64,000 bases of DNA, taken from Colius striatus. Taxonomy: Eukaryota; Chordata; Aves; Coliiformes; Coliidae. The position numbers were made by a program, and so were the translations under genes. Positions 26,593-38,075 of this stretch are shown here, piece after piece. How positions within the stretch are numbered: position 1 is the stretch's first letter; each line of letters begins with the position of its first letter. Below the pieces are notes generated by a model. The model saw nothing but the letters and a program-made list of their open reading frames with translations, ran no database searches and had not been told where the DNA came from. The DNA lies in the NCBI RefSeq assembly GCF_028858725.1, contig NC_084759.1, positions 94,694,362 through 94,758,361 on the forward strand, given 5' to 3'.

Positions 26593-29500
26593 GCCTGTAG
26601 CGCTGCTGGGGGTTGTTGTGGCCCAAGTGCAGGACCTGACACTTGGCTTTATTGAAACTCACAGCATTGGCCTTGGCCCAGCCATCCAGCCTATCTAGAT
26701 CTCTGTGTAGAGCTTCCCTACCCTCAAACAGATGGACACTTTCACCCAGCTTGGTGTCATCTGCAAACTTACTAAGGGTGCACTCTATCCCCTCATCCAG
26801 ATCATTAATAAAGATGTTAAACAGAACAGGCTCCAGTACTGAGTCCTGTGGGACACCACTCATTACTGCCCACCAACTGGATTGAACTCCATTGACCACA
26901 ACTCTTCTGTCTTGACCACCTAACCAGTTTTTCACCCAGGAAAGTGTATGCCCATCCAAGCCAAGAACAGCCAGTTTTTCCAAGAGAACACTGTGAGAAA
27001 CAGTGTCAAATGCCTTACTGAAGTCAAGGCAGACTACATCCTCAGCCTTTCTTTCAACCAACAAGTGAGTCACCCTGTCATAGAAGGAGATCAGGTTCTT
27101 CATGGAGAAGGAGAACAGATCTTTGGGGAATGGGAAAGTTGCAACTGTTTTCTAAACTGCAATTTTCAATTCCTCGAGATTTCCTTGAGGATTGAGCTAA
27201 AATGTTCTCATTAGACTAACTTTGGGGTAGAAACTAAGCATCTTTTTTGAAATTGTGCAGTTTCTGTAAAGGCTGAAGCATGTCAAAACAGGGAGCACCA
27301 CCTGCAGCCGTCGTATGAGACTAACTGCATGGCACTGAGCCTGAATTACTCTTCTCTCTCCATATCTTTGAAATTTGAAGTCTCAAACCTATCAAGCATG
27401 TGCTGGATTTGGAAAACTTCCCATCACTCTACTAGGCATGTACATAACATGGATCACTGAGGTTCCCAAATCTGAGCTCTCTCCACATATCCATCAACAA
27501 GAAGATATATTCTGGGACTGCTTACACTGGTTTTGCTAGACATTAATTCTAGCAGACATTATTTTTACCCCATCTGTCATTTAAAGGCATTTTCTTTTGT
27601 GCCTTTGTGCGTAACATTGTGTCTTGATGATTGTGACATCTCTTAAGAAGAGATTGAACTTGAACATAAATTTTCCTCTGTATGTCTGATTTGCTTTTCT
27701 TCAGTCTTCTGTTTTCTGCTGCTTGTCTTGCTAGTTCTGGCTGAAAGTGGCCAAGCAATGTTCATCCACCATGCTGGCTAGTGATTTCAGGGATCATGCT
27801 TCTCTAGGATGAGCAGGATCAGAGATACATTCACTCAGAGCATACCTGATATTGCTCTTCTCAGGTTCGCTGTCTACAGGAAGAGGTACTGACCAAGAGC
27901 CATTTCAGTGCCTTTCTCCTGGCTACTCTGTTGCCTACTTCGCCTGAGTTAGGGCTCAGACTCTTTGCAATGCCTACAAAAGAAGTTACATGCTTGGAAA
28001 CTTACCTTACAAAGGAGCTATCTACATAAGCACTAAGTGAAATATAGAGCAAGTGTCTTAAGCTGAAACTAAGCCTTCTGTGCTGGTGTCTCTGGCAAAG
28101 CCCCATAGTTTGGCAATTTCAGACCTGGTATTCCCATTGATTAAAAGACCTGGGGGTTCATTGCTTGTGTGTACCAGAAACTAGTGGTTTGACCACTTGT
28201 TCAAGTAGAGTTTTCAGGGTAAAATCTGTCTCTTATCTGAGACACAATGGTGATGTGAATCTCCAAAAAGCATTACATTACTAAAATCTGTCAGTCTTAA
28301 CTGTCATACCAGTAGTAATATGTTTATTGTACTGTCAAGAAGTTAAAGCAGCATCCTATCCATTTTAGAAATTCTCAACAACTCAGTAGTTCGTACTGAA
28401 CTGTGAAATCAGGTGAAGCTGATCTTTGAGGGATATGTGACAATGCCACATTTACAGAAAGCTGAGCTGTGGGAAGAACCAGCTGTGCTAATCGTCCTCA
28501 TGGATGCATCTCATTAAATGATAGATAATGCTGAAGTTTGTAGGAAGCAGAATTGTCATCTTCCAGAGCAGCTTCTGTGTTCTCTTCTTGCCTTTCAGTT
28601 TATGCCAAGATGTATGGAAAGTGGAAACACTGAGAACAAGCAGCTCTGTGTTTTCTCTTAGTTGTTACTGTAGTTGTTACCTAATGCCCATATCACTCTC
28701 AACATTATTCAGTAAAGTAAGCAATGCTGTGTTTTGTATTTTCTGGTTTGCTAGTGTTCTCAGTTTCTAGAGGCTGCTTCACTGACATTGTCCTGCTTTT
28801 GTACTGTTCTAGACATGAAGGTGTAAATGAAAGTCCATCTAATCCTGTCTGAATGAAGCAGGGCCCTCCTGGAAATAAATCCTTTACCTGGTGAGAACCT
28901 TCACTGCCAGCCTCCCAGAAACTTACGAAAGATGGGACTTCAGGAGTGATGCTGTACCTGTCTTTTGTAACCCGTAGGTGCCTCACTGAAACACTTTCCC
29001 TTGATGCATATCCACAAATGAGACTTTGGTTCAGTCCCTAGGGCCATCCAAACTCTAGATTCAAGCTAATCATGTCAAGTGTTGGTGAGACCCACAGCAA
29101 AGAGCAACCTATCTGGGCTGTGTAAATCGTTGAACAGTAACCAGAAAGTAGACATTTGAGCCATTATTAAGTTCAATCAGATCTGACCTTATATTGCCAA
29201 AGAGAACAGATGCACAGCTCTTCATGTACTTATAACAAAGTCTGTCTTAGGAAAGCTTCTGTTGGAGTGTGAAAGACCTCGCTTCACCACAGCTTGCCTC
29301 ATATCTCTGGACTAGAGGCATTCTCTTTGTGCCTCCTTCAGTTCTGCGGATATCAAATGAGAATAGCAACTTTCCTTTTATGACAAGGGCATTGTGGATG
29401 TGACTATACATCCGAGGCATTCAAATGCTACAGCAGTTGGGATGAGATAGGAAGTTGGCTAGAAATTAAGTGTTTCAACATTTTTTGGTTTGGAACCTTT

Positions 29501-29790
29501 TGGGATTATTTTTTTAAAAGGCATCTAATTTTTAACTGGCTTTTGAACCTTTTAAAATATCACCTTTTTAATCCAGATGAATGCTTTTGACTGATTCCCC
29601 CATTAGATTTTACAACACAATTTCATGACAAGTTCTTAAATTCAGGGGAGGAGAAGGGTGTTCCATTTGCAACTTCTCCCACTCCTATTTTGGTCATGCA
29701 GTTTCTTACAAATTAAACTATTGTTCCTGAACACTTACAGGCATGTATTTCAGAGGGACAGATGGAGTTTTCATTCTGACTGACAGGCAC

Positions 29791-29822
29791 TGTGTATGTG
29801 TGTGTGTGTGTGTATGTGTGTA
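29791..29822. repeat. TG dinucleotide microsatellite
   Basis: TGTGTATG, then an uninterrupted TG run, then TATGTGTGTA; about 32 bp. Confidence 0.9.
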
Positions 29823-30773
29823 CATAAAGCATTGTTTATACCAGGTACATGCGGTACAAACATTGCCTATTACTCAGAAATCATACCTCCCTTCTCTTGT
29901 CTCAGTTTATTCTTTTTTCTTTTTTTTTGTTCTTTCATCTTTCCTACTCTCTTTTCTTCTTTTCCCTTCTCTTTCCTGCAGTAGATATATAAATCAGTAA
30001 TTCAGTACCTAACTAGCAGTTCATAGCCCTGAGTGGGAGTAAAAATACCAAGTCACACTTTTCTTTTATATGATTTATAACTAATTATTAGCCTTCTGCT
30101 AGTACAGAAAAGCAAGAAAAACAGAAGAAGGAACACCCACCTCTTTAGTCTGTCACACTTTTTATGTAATTTCATTCTTCCAAATGTCTAATTCATGATT
30201 TTTGCAGCTGAGAAGATTGATAGTGGTGGATGTACTTCACCTTTGCAGCCCTTCAACATTTTGTAACACGTTTGATGTACTGGAAGATTTAAAAAGCCAA
30301 GCAACAAGAAAAAAACAATTATATAAGTTAAAGTGGGCAGAGTAATGTTACACCTTGATTTCTTCTTTTGCACGTTGAATACCCCTCAGTCCTGCCTGAA
30401 GCTGCCCTTGAGTGAGATCTACCCCTGTTACAGTGAGTTCAAACATATGAGCCATTCACCTCACTTGCTTGTCACACAGTAGGACCAACTGAGTTTGCAT
30501 CCCCTCCGATCTATATTTCTGTGGGCCCCGGGAGAGATTCCACATCAAGATGTGCACTCATCCCCAGCTGTCATGAGACTTGAGCAAGCAGCTCCTCTGC
30601 ATGCCCTAGATTGAGACTCGTGCTGCTTATGCCAGGGACAAGAAACCCACTCTTTGAATAAGGAAAAGGAAGATAGAGACTAAAGCATTCCAGTGGATTC
30701 TCACATTTATCTAGAAACAATTCTTAACTTGGCGAGAACCACCTTTCTGTGGTATTGGGGGTGTGCCCACAGG

Positions 30774-30886
30774 ATATAAGCAGGGTGTTGTGGATATCCT
30801 TGCTCCACTGTGAAGCAGAGTACTTCAACCTGGAGAGAGCATCATCTTGATGAAGAAAATTAAGGTAACTTGGGCACTTTGGACTG
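30774..30886 (+). promoter_or_regulatory. Candidate TATA promoter and short first exon
   Basis: GGATATAAGCAGG (TATA-like, 30772-30784) is followed about 70 nt later by an ATG at 30850 and, after 37 coding bases, by a strong donor (GGACTG|GTGAGT, exon end 30886). The short frame starts MKKIKVTWALWT and would leave the exon in phase 1, the layout typical of first exons encoding the start of a signal peptide. An alternative donor, AAG|GTAACT, lies at 30864. I found no second exon, so this may be a chance arrangement or a relic. Confidence 0.25.
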
Positions 30887-31280
30887 GTGAGTCAGATTAG
30901 AGTACTGTCACACAAGCCCGCAGAGCCAAGGTGATGTCTTGGTGAGGATGCAGGAGCATGGTTAGCTCCTACAGCTACTCTCACCTTTCACATTCAGCAG
31001 GCTGCCTGTTTTATCAGTTCATTGATGCAATTATCAGGGCCTGCCTTTGCTACCACATTTCTCAAGATATGAGCTTTATCTAGATTGAGATAAGAAAGGG
31101 AAGGAGAGGCTATCAGTTCAGCTCAAATGACATCCACAGTGATGCAAGCTCTGTCAAAGGAGATTTTGCTGATACCAGCAGTGGAGAAACCTTCAGAGGG
31201 ACTCACACTGGTGCGATGGTAGGACTTCCCGTCCACATCACAAAATATTATAACAACTATTCTTTCTGTCTAGACACATC

Positions 31281-31683
31281 TCACAGAATCACACAGAATC
31301 ACAGAATGGCAGGGGTTGGAAGGAACCTCTAGAGATCATCCAGTCCAATCCCCTGCTGAAGCAGGTTCATCTCGATCAGGTCACAGAGGAACACATCCAG
31401 GTGGGTTATGAAAACCTCCAGAGAAGGAGATTCCACACCTTCCCTGGGCAGCCTGTGCCAGGGCTCCGTCATCCTCATAGGAAAGAAGTTTCTTCTCATG
31501 TTCAAGTGGAACTTCCTATGCTCCAGCTTGTGCCCATTACCCCTTGTCCTGACACTGAGCATTACAGAGAAAAGACTCGCCCCATCCTCTCAACACCTGC
31601 CCTTTAGGGATTTATAAGTGTTGATGAGGTACCCTCTCAGTCTCCTCCAGGCTAAACAGCCCCAGGTCTAGAAGCCTCTCCTT
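31281..31683 (-). mobile_element. CR1 LINE 3' fragment, about 400 bp
   Basis: A minus-strand CR1 tail beginning with three AGAATCACA-type units, then GGCAGGGGTTGGAAGGAACC, CATCCAGGTGGGTTATGAAA, GGGCAGCCTGTGCCAGGGCT, TGCCCATTACCCCTTGTCCT and CAGTCTCCTCCAGGCTAAAC. It is 5' truncated near 31683. Confidence 0.95.
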
Positions 31684-34600
31684 GCACCCTGTTAGCTCAG
31701 GCAGCCTTGGGCACAGAGAGGCTTCTAACACTTCACATGCCACAGAACAGCTATCTGTGAAGCACACAGAGACTATATGTTATGTCAAGGGGATGTGACA
31801 TGCAGCATTCTTCTTGCAACCTGTGTAAGGTCCGACTCCTTGTAGCCTCTCACATGAGTATGGCTTCACCACCTGGAGCAGTTTATAGCTATTAGAGTAC
31901 TCTACAATGGAGTGAGGTGGAAGATCTATTTTGTGATTATTCTTACAGGCAAAGGAGTAGGGGAGTGTTCACTTCTAGAGTCCCCTTGTCTTTACTGCAG
32001 ATCACTTGAGAGGAGAAAAATTTTCAGTAGTTGTGTGCAGATCCTAATGTTTTAAAAATTACAAGAAAGAAGTTGATCAAAGCAACTTCTGAAACAGTTT
32101 TCAATGCAAGAAGATAAAGGTTTAGTTTAGGTCTTGCTTTACTTTTTAATCTTGAGTTGAAAACCAAGATTTGGTAATCTTTGGTCTTTTTTCTTTTCTT
32201 CTCCAGCTCTTCTACCTCTCATTTTTCCTTTCGTCACTGAAAAAACCCAAAATAAAAGAGTGGAATGATAGAAGGAAGAAATAAAAAGAATGCCCTCAGT
32301 TTTTGAAAAGAAACATTTATTTTTACTTCAGTTTGTTGGTTTGACTTAGCAAAAAAGTTGAACAACTTTCAAATATCATAATGACTCTTGTTTCCCTTAG
32401 TTAATTTCCAGAAGAGATTTGTCTGCTTGCATTCTGCTCACCAATAAAAACATCTTAGTCAGCAGGAGTCCAATTTAGACCAGGATGTGGAAAAAACTTA
32501 TATCCTTCAATTTGCAGTATACTAGTGAAAGAAAATGGAATGCTGGGCTGAGCCACGCATTTGCAACCAGCTCACTTTAGCCCATCACTAGTGAGCAGGG
32601 TCTGCATTTGGGTCTTTTATCACATGAGAAAATAGAGAGTAGCTGAGTGATACGATGCCAGTTTAGGCTGCAGATGGGAGAAGCCAGTGATGGCTAAATG
32701 GCAACTCTCTCTGCTCTCCCACCCCTGACACTCAGGATCTCTCATCGGGAAAGTCAGTTGGCTGCCATGCATGGTCAGTAAAGCCATGGTCAGTGTCAGC
32801 AGAACCACTATGAAACTTTTAAAGTACCTGTTAAGGGTGGATGGGGGACATCGGGGTGACTGGCAGTGACTAGGTTAGCAAACATCCCTCTCTCCTAGCA
32901 CTTGCAGTGGCTGGTTGAGAGGGATATTTGCTAACGTAGTCTACCATGCTGCAGGTAGCTGCTGTTGACTCGAATTTCCAGGGTCATACATCACCTTCCT
33001 AATAACCTAGATGTAAAAAAAAAAAAGGCTTTTAAAGTAAATTTAAACCATTTTTAAGGAGGTTGAGAAATTTATACTCAAACAAACAGCATGTTGATAC
33101 AGATGAGGAGTACTAACTTTCTTTCATGAGGTTTATTTTTTCATTGCTTTGAAGCTATGTTGTTAAATGCATAGGGGGAAATACATTACAGTTAGGCACT
33201 TTGCATTTGATTTTATTTCACCTTGGTTTTGGAAATAGTGTTGAGTGCAACTAGTATTTAACCTTCAAGTTGACCACTCATGCTGAAGATACTGAAGTTG
33301 AGAAAGAAATCTTCAAACCTTGATGAGTTTTCTACACGTGGGTGAAGAGCAATTAATAAAGTAACTGATGATATTTGCCTTCCACTTGAGAGATGTTTAA
33401 AAGGGACGTGAAAAATTGAATTTCAAATGATAATAAAAACTTTTTTTTTGGTATAACCAACACCACACAGAAGACTACTTGTGCTTATAAGCATTTGGAA
33501 ATCAGTAGCTCTATTTCCACAAGCATGCCTTTAAATAATGGAGTATGACCTCTGCCCTGGCATGGGATCAAGCACAACAATCTGTATCTAGATGTTACAT
33601 CTTATTGCATGTCAAGGCCACTCAGATAGCTGGTGATACTGTTAACACCACAACTTACTTTCTCTCTCCCTTTATCTCATCTTTACTCATTACTTTACAA
33701 AAACACAAAACCTTTCAACAGTCTTTTCAAAATGGAATAACTCAAATGTGGACAAAGGTATATTAAAATAAGGTGTTTTGAGAAGGCCCAGACTCAGACA
33801 TTCAAAATGTGTTGAAGATATAAATTTGTTTACTGAGGGAATGTGCAGACACTTTGGCTCACTCCATTCCAGGACAAATGACGTGACTGTAGTTTTCTGA
33901 TGTACTGTGTCATTTCTATGACTTCTCTACCCACATCTCCTCCATGTGTTGCCAGAAATATGCAAACATCAAACATAACATGCATGCCATTGTGGAGGGC
34001 TGGAGTCATGAACTTCTTTTCCATGAGTAAGAGGAGTAAGGAAACCACAAAACATTAGGTTTAAAAACTATCAGTGGCCTTCAGAATTTAGCCAAATGTT
34101 CTCCCAAGCATTGTCAGATTTTTAAGGGAGGAAAAAAACACCTCTGTTTGCTGAGCATCTGAGGCTTGTTTTTTGGCTTCAGTTGATAGTATGGGAAGTG
34201 CTATCACACGATTCTGATGGAGCTTTAGAAAAAAGAGGACTGGATGAGGAAGGTTAAATTAATGATCTGGAGGCAAAAAGAAGCTTCATTTCATGGTGTC
34301 TGTAAACCACAAACATGGGCATTAATACAAAACAGCATGATGTTTCAGGTAGATAAGGCTCTTGCCCTGTTTAGTCAGTAAGGATGAATGGTGGTGGGCT
34401 GCTGCTGAGCTCTGACACACAGCTCCTCAACTGCAGCCAGACTGGCACACAGGTAAGGCATGAGTGCTATGGTTGGCTTTAGAAAGCAAGCAGGGCCAGG
34501 CCATGGAGTGGTTGTTACCGTGGGTCCAGGACAAGGAAGCCAGTGTGGAACTAAAGGATGATATTTGTTCTAAATGGCACATATTTTACTAATTTTCAGT

Positions 34601-35470
34601 GTCCCATGAGCCATCTGTACCCAGACACCCATCCAGTCAGTCTACGTGTAAAGTGGCAGGCCAGTGCCACCAACTGTCAGGTCCTGGCACAGCTCTTGGC
34701 TTCTTTGCTGGTGACAACAAACTGTATTCCAAATACACCTTTTATACCCCACCAGAGATCTGTCAGGCTCTTAAAGGCAAAACTCTCGCTTCCCATTGTT
34801 CTGTTGTTTTCTTTATCAGGATATTTTATAACATCCCTCTTGTTCCTCCTCATCTCTATACCTTAGCTTGAGCCTTCAGTTTATTCTTTGCCTTCTTGCT
34901 GAGTTCCTTTGAATGAATTTACTTCTACAATGCCCTGTAGCAACAAATCTATTCATTTTTTTTTCTTAACCCTTGTTTTTCTGCTTCTTATAGTGCTTTC
35001 ACATGCATATTTTCATTCATCTTCACCAATCTCAAGACTCCTGTGACAAATATTCTGATCTGTGTCAAAGAGCATTACTCCCACCAATGTCCGGGCACAA
35101 TCTGGAGATAGGTGCTGCTCCTCACAACCAGCAAGGCCACCCTGTTTCCAGGAGTTAGAAGAGATCCATACAGATATGAACCACACAGTGCTACACGTTC
35201 TCAGGGACAGACAATAGCCCAAGCTCTGTTATTTATTGAGGATAAACAGTCAAAACTGTATTTATGGTGGGAATTAAGAGAAGGCCAGAAGCCACCTCAT
35301 ACATTTGGATTGATGCAAGAGCTGCCTAGCAGTGTGAGCAGTCTGTGGTTGCTTTCGATTATCCCAAGTGGATCTCTCCAAGACCAAACCATTGTGGCCA
35401 GGCCCAAACCAGCACGGATGTGGGACAGTTTGCACTAGGTGGCTTTTATTGGGTTTTTATTCACCAGTAA
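31684..35470. other. Intergenic sequence with a strong hairpin
   Basis: No exon was recognised. The outstanding element is a 72-nt imperfect palindrome at 32868-32939 (separate entry). Other open frames (up to 108 codons at 35112-35438) have no domain-like sequence. Confidence 0.55.
32868..32939. other. 72-nt hairpin (24-bp arms, 24-nt loop), possible small-RNA precursor
   Basis: The left arm 32868-32891 (core GTTAGCAAACATCCCTCTC) pairs with the right arm 32916-32939 (core GAGAGGGATATTTGCTAAC). 22 of 24 positions are Watson-Crick. One of the two mismatches becomes a wobble pair in RNA on one strand. The loop is 24 nt. Pairing stops at the arm ends and I see no flanking target duplication. 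Size and shape resemble an animal pre-miRNA, but a small palindromic transposon remnant would look similar. I do not recognise the arm sequences as a known microRNA. Confidence 0.5.
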
Positions 35471-35986
35471 CCACAGAATCCCAGAATGATAAGGGTTGGA
35501 AGAGTCCTCTAGAGTTTATCTAATCCAACCTCCCCTGCTAAAGCAGGTTCACCTACTTTGCCCTGGTGAGGCCTTATCTGAAGTACTGTGTCTAGCTCTG
35601 GGCTCCCCAGTTCAAGACAGACAGGGAACTCATGGAGAGAGTCCAGCACAGGGCCATCAAGATGATCAAGGGACTGGAGCATCTCTCTTATAAGGAATGG
35701 CTGTGGGAACTGGGGCTGTTTAGTCTAGAGAAGAAGAGACGGAGGGGAACTTTATCAGTGCTTATAAATACCTAAAGGGTGGATGTCAGTCTTTTTTCTC
35801 CATGGTAGCCAGTGACAGGACAAGAGGTAATGGGCACAAGCTGGAACACAGGAGTTCCACTTGAATATGAGGAAAAACTTTGCTATTAGAGTAAGGGAGC
35901 CCTGGCACAGGCTACCCAGGAAGGGTATGAAGTCTCCCTCTCTGGAGGTTTTCAAAACCTGCCTGGACACATTCCTGTGTGATCTG
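35471..35986. mobile_element. CR1 LINE insertion with inverted 5' part (head-to-head)
   Basis: The left part (35471-35555) is a minus-strand CR1 3' end: CCACAGAATCCCAGAATGAT, AGGGTTGGAAGAGTCC, AGCAGGTTCACCTA. It is joined directly to a plus-strand CR1 segment (35556-35986): TTTGCCCTGGTGAGGCC, GGGCTCCCCAGTTCAAGACA, CTGGGGCTGTTTAGTCTAGA, GGAGCCCTGGCACAGGCTAC, ACACATTCCTGTGTGATCTG. The plus segment stops within a few bases of where the minus segment begins in element coordinates. Compare the intact order GTGACCTGATCTAGGTGAACC in the copy at 47071-47294. The two pieces are therefore probably one insertion whose 5' part was inverted. Confidence 0.88.
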
Positions 35987-36234
35987 GGCATGGACAATAC
36001 ATACTGCTCTCAAGGCCTCACTGTTGCTCTGTGTTATACACGATTCCTCCAAAACAAATCCAGTTGGTTCAAATTTTACCTTGTATTCCTTAAAATCTAG
36101 GCCATTGTTGCAATGCAGCTTACCAGGAGATTACCAAGGAAATAAAGACAGAACAATGCTCAAATTACTTATGAATTTGTGTATTTTCTATTTAAATTTG
36201 TAAGGCATATGAAAAGAGCATACAGATTTCAATT

Positions 36235-36267
36235 TTATATATATAATATATATATATGTATGTATTT
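36235..36267. repeat. AT-rich microsatellite-like tract
   Basis: Alternating TATA steps with a TATG/TATT tail; about 33 bp. Confidence 0.85.
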
Positions 36268-37258
36268 GAAAACACAAAGTAACAGTTAGTAATATGTGAT
36301 GAGTGACTTGCTCAGTTATCAACTCCAACATGGCAGTTCACAGTTGAGGGTGGGAGGGGAAAGGTATTGTGTCCATTTTCTCTAAAGGCAAACTAAAATT
36401 CCGTATCCAGCACTGCTTACAAACAATAGTGACAGCACTTTTGCATCAGAACTGTGTAGGCTGCAAGAGTAAGACACCACAGACACAACGTATCTGACAG
36501 TGACTATTGCTGTTAAGTAGTGCTTTGTTAGAAAGCAAGCGCACGTTTGACACGGGCAAGGATCAATGGCTCTAAGAGTCTTTTTGGTGGATATAGGTGC
36601 TGGAAAGGCTATTTTTAGCCATTTTCACATCTATTTTGTACAGGCAGGCAAAAGCTATGGGAAGGAAACTTCCAGGTGACCTTATGACTAAAGCATTGCA
36701 CCCTCTACTCCTCTGTGCTCACTGAGAGCCTGCTCAGCAGAAAGCAGATGTGGATGGTGCTTTTTGTAGTCCATCCGTGTCTAATGGTGAGCTCCCTGAC
36801 GCCAGGCCAGAGGATGTTTCTTACCACTGCTGACTGCCTTGGGCACAAGGCTCATGCAACGCTGGAGGGGTTCACCTAATCCATCCCTTGCCTACAGCAG
36901 GACCTAGGTCTGTGCTGTTTCAAATAGATACCTGCCTGTAAAGCTCTCAGCAATGAATTAAGTCCCAACAGCTGCCCTGGGAAAGCCAATATGCTGGAGT
37001 TTAACAACAACAAAAGTATAGAAGGACCGTTTCTTTCTTAGATCCTCTCCTCTTTGCTTTCCAAATGAGAGTCATGGAAGAATGACAAAGAAATCCTACA
37101 TCAGTAGTTAGGGACAGATGTTCACTCACTTCTTCTGTCTACAGCGACAACCAAGTCTTTCCCTCCTCCCTAGGCAAATATCCATTATCACATAGCCCAC
37201 AGGGGAAAGGGAATTTCGATGGGTTATGCAGCCTTGAGAGAGGAGAAGGCAGGATATA

Positions 37259-37268
37259 TTTATTTATT
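37259..37268 (-). terminator. CLIC6: Candidate CLIC6 poly(A) signal
   Basis: On the minus strand this reads as two overlapping AATAAA hexamers, about 650 nt past the CLIC6 stop codon. ATTAAA at 37667-37672 is a nearer alternative. Neither was confirmed with transcript data. Confidence 0.35.
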
Positions 37269-37913
37269 TTTAATACCAAAGAAGACTCATGCAATGTGAA
37301 AAGAAGTTGTTTTTTTGTTGACCTGCCCTGCAGGTCTCTAGCACATAGGAGAGGGCTTCTGGGAGGTCAAATGAGGTCCCACATGCAGGTTAACTTCCCT
37401 CCTGGGTTAACCAGGCTGCTTCGTGGGACCACTGCTGGCTTGTAGCCCTCCGAGGTTTGCAGAGAAATGACAAACACCACTCTAACTGTGAAGTTTGGCA
37501 ACAGTTGTGAAAGAGAGATCAGAGGCAGCAAGAATAACAGGTTAAATGTGTGCTACAAACAGGGCGGCTACTTCTCAAAATTCAGCAGCTTAGCATAAGT
37601 CACTAGTCTGTAATATTGCTATAATTGTGTGACCTACACTGTTGTCCCTAACTTCAACAAATGCTTTAATATTGACTGATGCCTTTAACTTGGAATGCAG
37701 AAGAGACATTCATGTGTGCAGACATCTGTACAGACAAACATATACATACATAATTTAAGAATGAGCAAATAATGCTATACAATCATTGTATAAGAAAGAT
37801 TGGCCAATAGCAGAACTTAAAATTACACTGCAGAACGTATGCTGTGGTTCTTTCCATCTTGGCTGGCGCCCACCTAAATCTCAGAAGCAATAAGGAATGG
37901 AGGCAACTTGTGT

Positions 37914-38075
37914 TTACTTCATTCTCTTTGCAACATCCAAATAGGCATACTCAATTTCTTGATCAGCTGGACAAGTGTTTGTAAATTCGTCTCTTGCATA
38001 TGCATTGTTCAAGTACCTGGAAATCCCTGTCATTTCAGGTGGAAAATCAAAATTTCTGTATTTTTTTGCAACAAC
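37914..38075 (-). CDS. CLIC6: CLIC6 coding exon 6 (terminal)
   Basis: On the minus strand a pyrimidine-rich acceptor (TTTTTTTCTTTTAACAAAAG) precedes 53 codons and TAA at 37914-37916. The sequence includes [35 protein letters not shown] and the C-terminus DVAKRMK, the helical C-terminal end of the GST-like domain. The frame joins in phase 0 to exon 5 (HIIK). Two positions differ from the family as I know it: the usual Trp before RYLNNAY is Ser (residue 215), and the usual HAYS is YAYL. The exon lacks an upstream ATG of its own and is too short to stand out as an ORF. Confidence 0.93.
   Translation of the reverse strand, partial: VVAKKYRNFDFPPEMTGISRYLNNAYARDEFTNTCPADQEIEYAYLDVAKRMK

Larger units (their letters stand above)
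27116..31280. other. Intergenic sequence
   Basis: No family-recognisable exon was found. It contains a TG microsatellite at 29791-29822 and pyrimidine-rich sequence at 29905-29980. Near 30770-30890 there is a TATA-like box followed by an ATG and a strong splice donor, listed separately. Confidence 0.55.
35987..37913 (-). other. Region downstream of the CLIC6 stop (3' UTR plus intergenic)
   Basis: This is non-coding sequence after the CLIC6 stop codon, read on the minus strand. Candidate minus-strand poly(A) signals are ATTAAA at 37667-37672 and overlapping AATAAA copies at 37259-37268, so the 3' UTR is probably about 250-660 nt. Farther left there is an AT microsatellite-like tract at 36235-36267 and nothing else recognised. 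Confidence 0.4.

Noticed and set aside
35471..35986. Two independent CR1 insertions side by side
   Set aside because: The pieces tile almost exactly in element coordinates, which one inverted insertion explains more simply.
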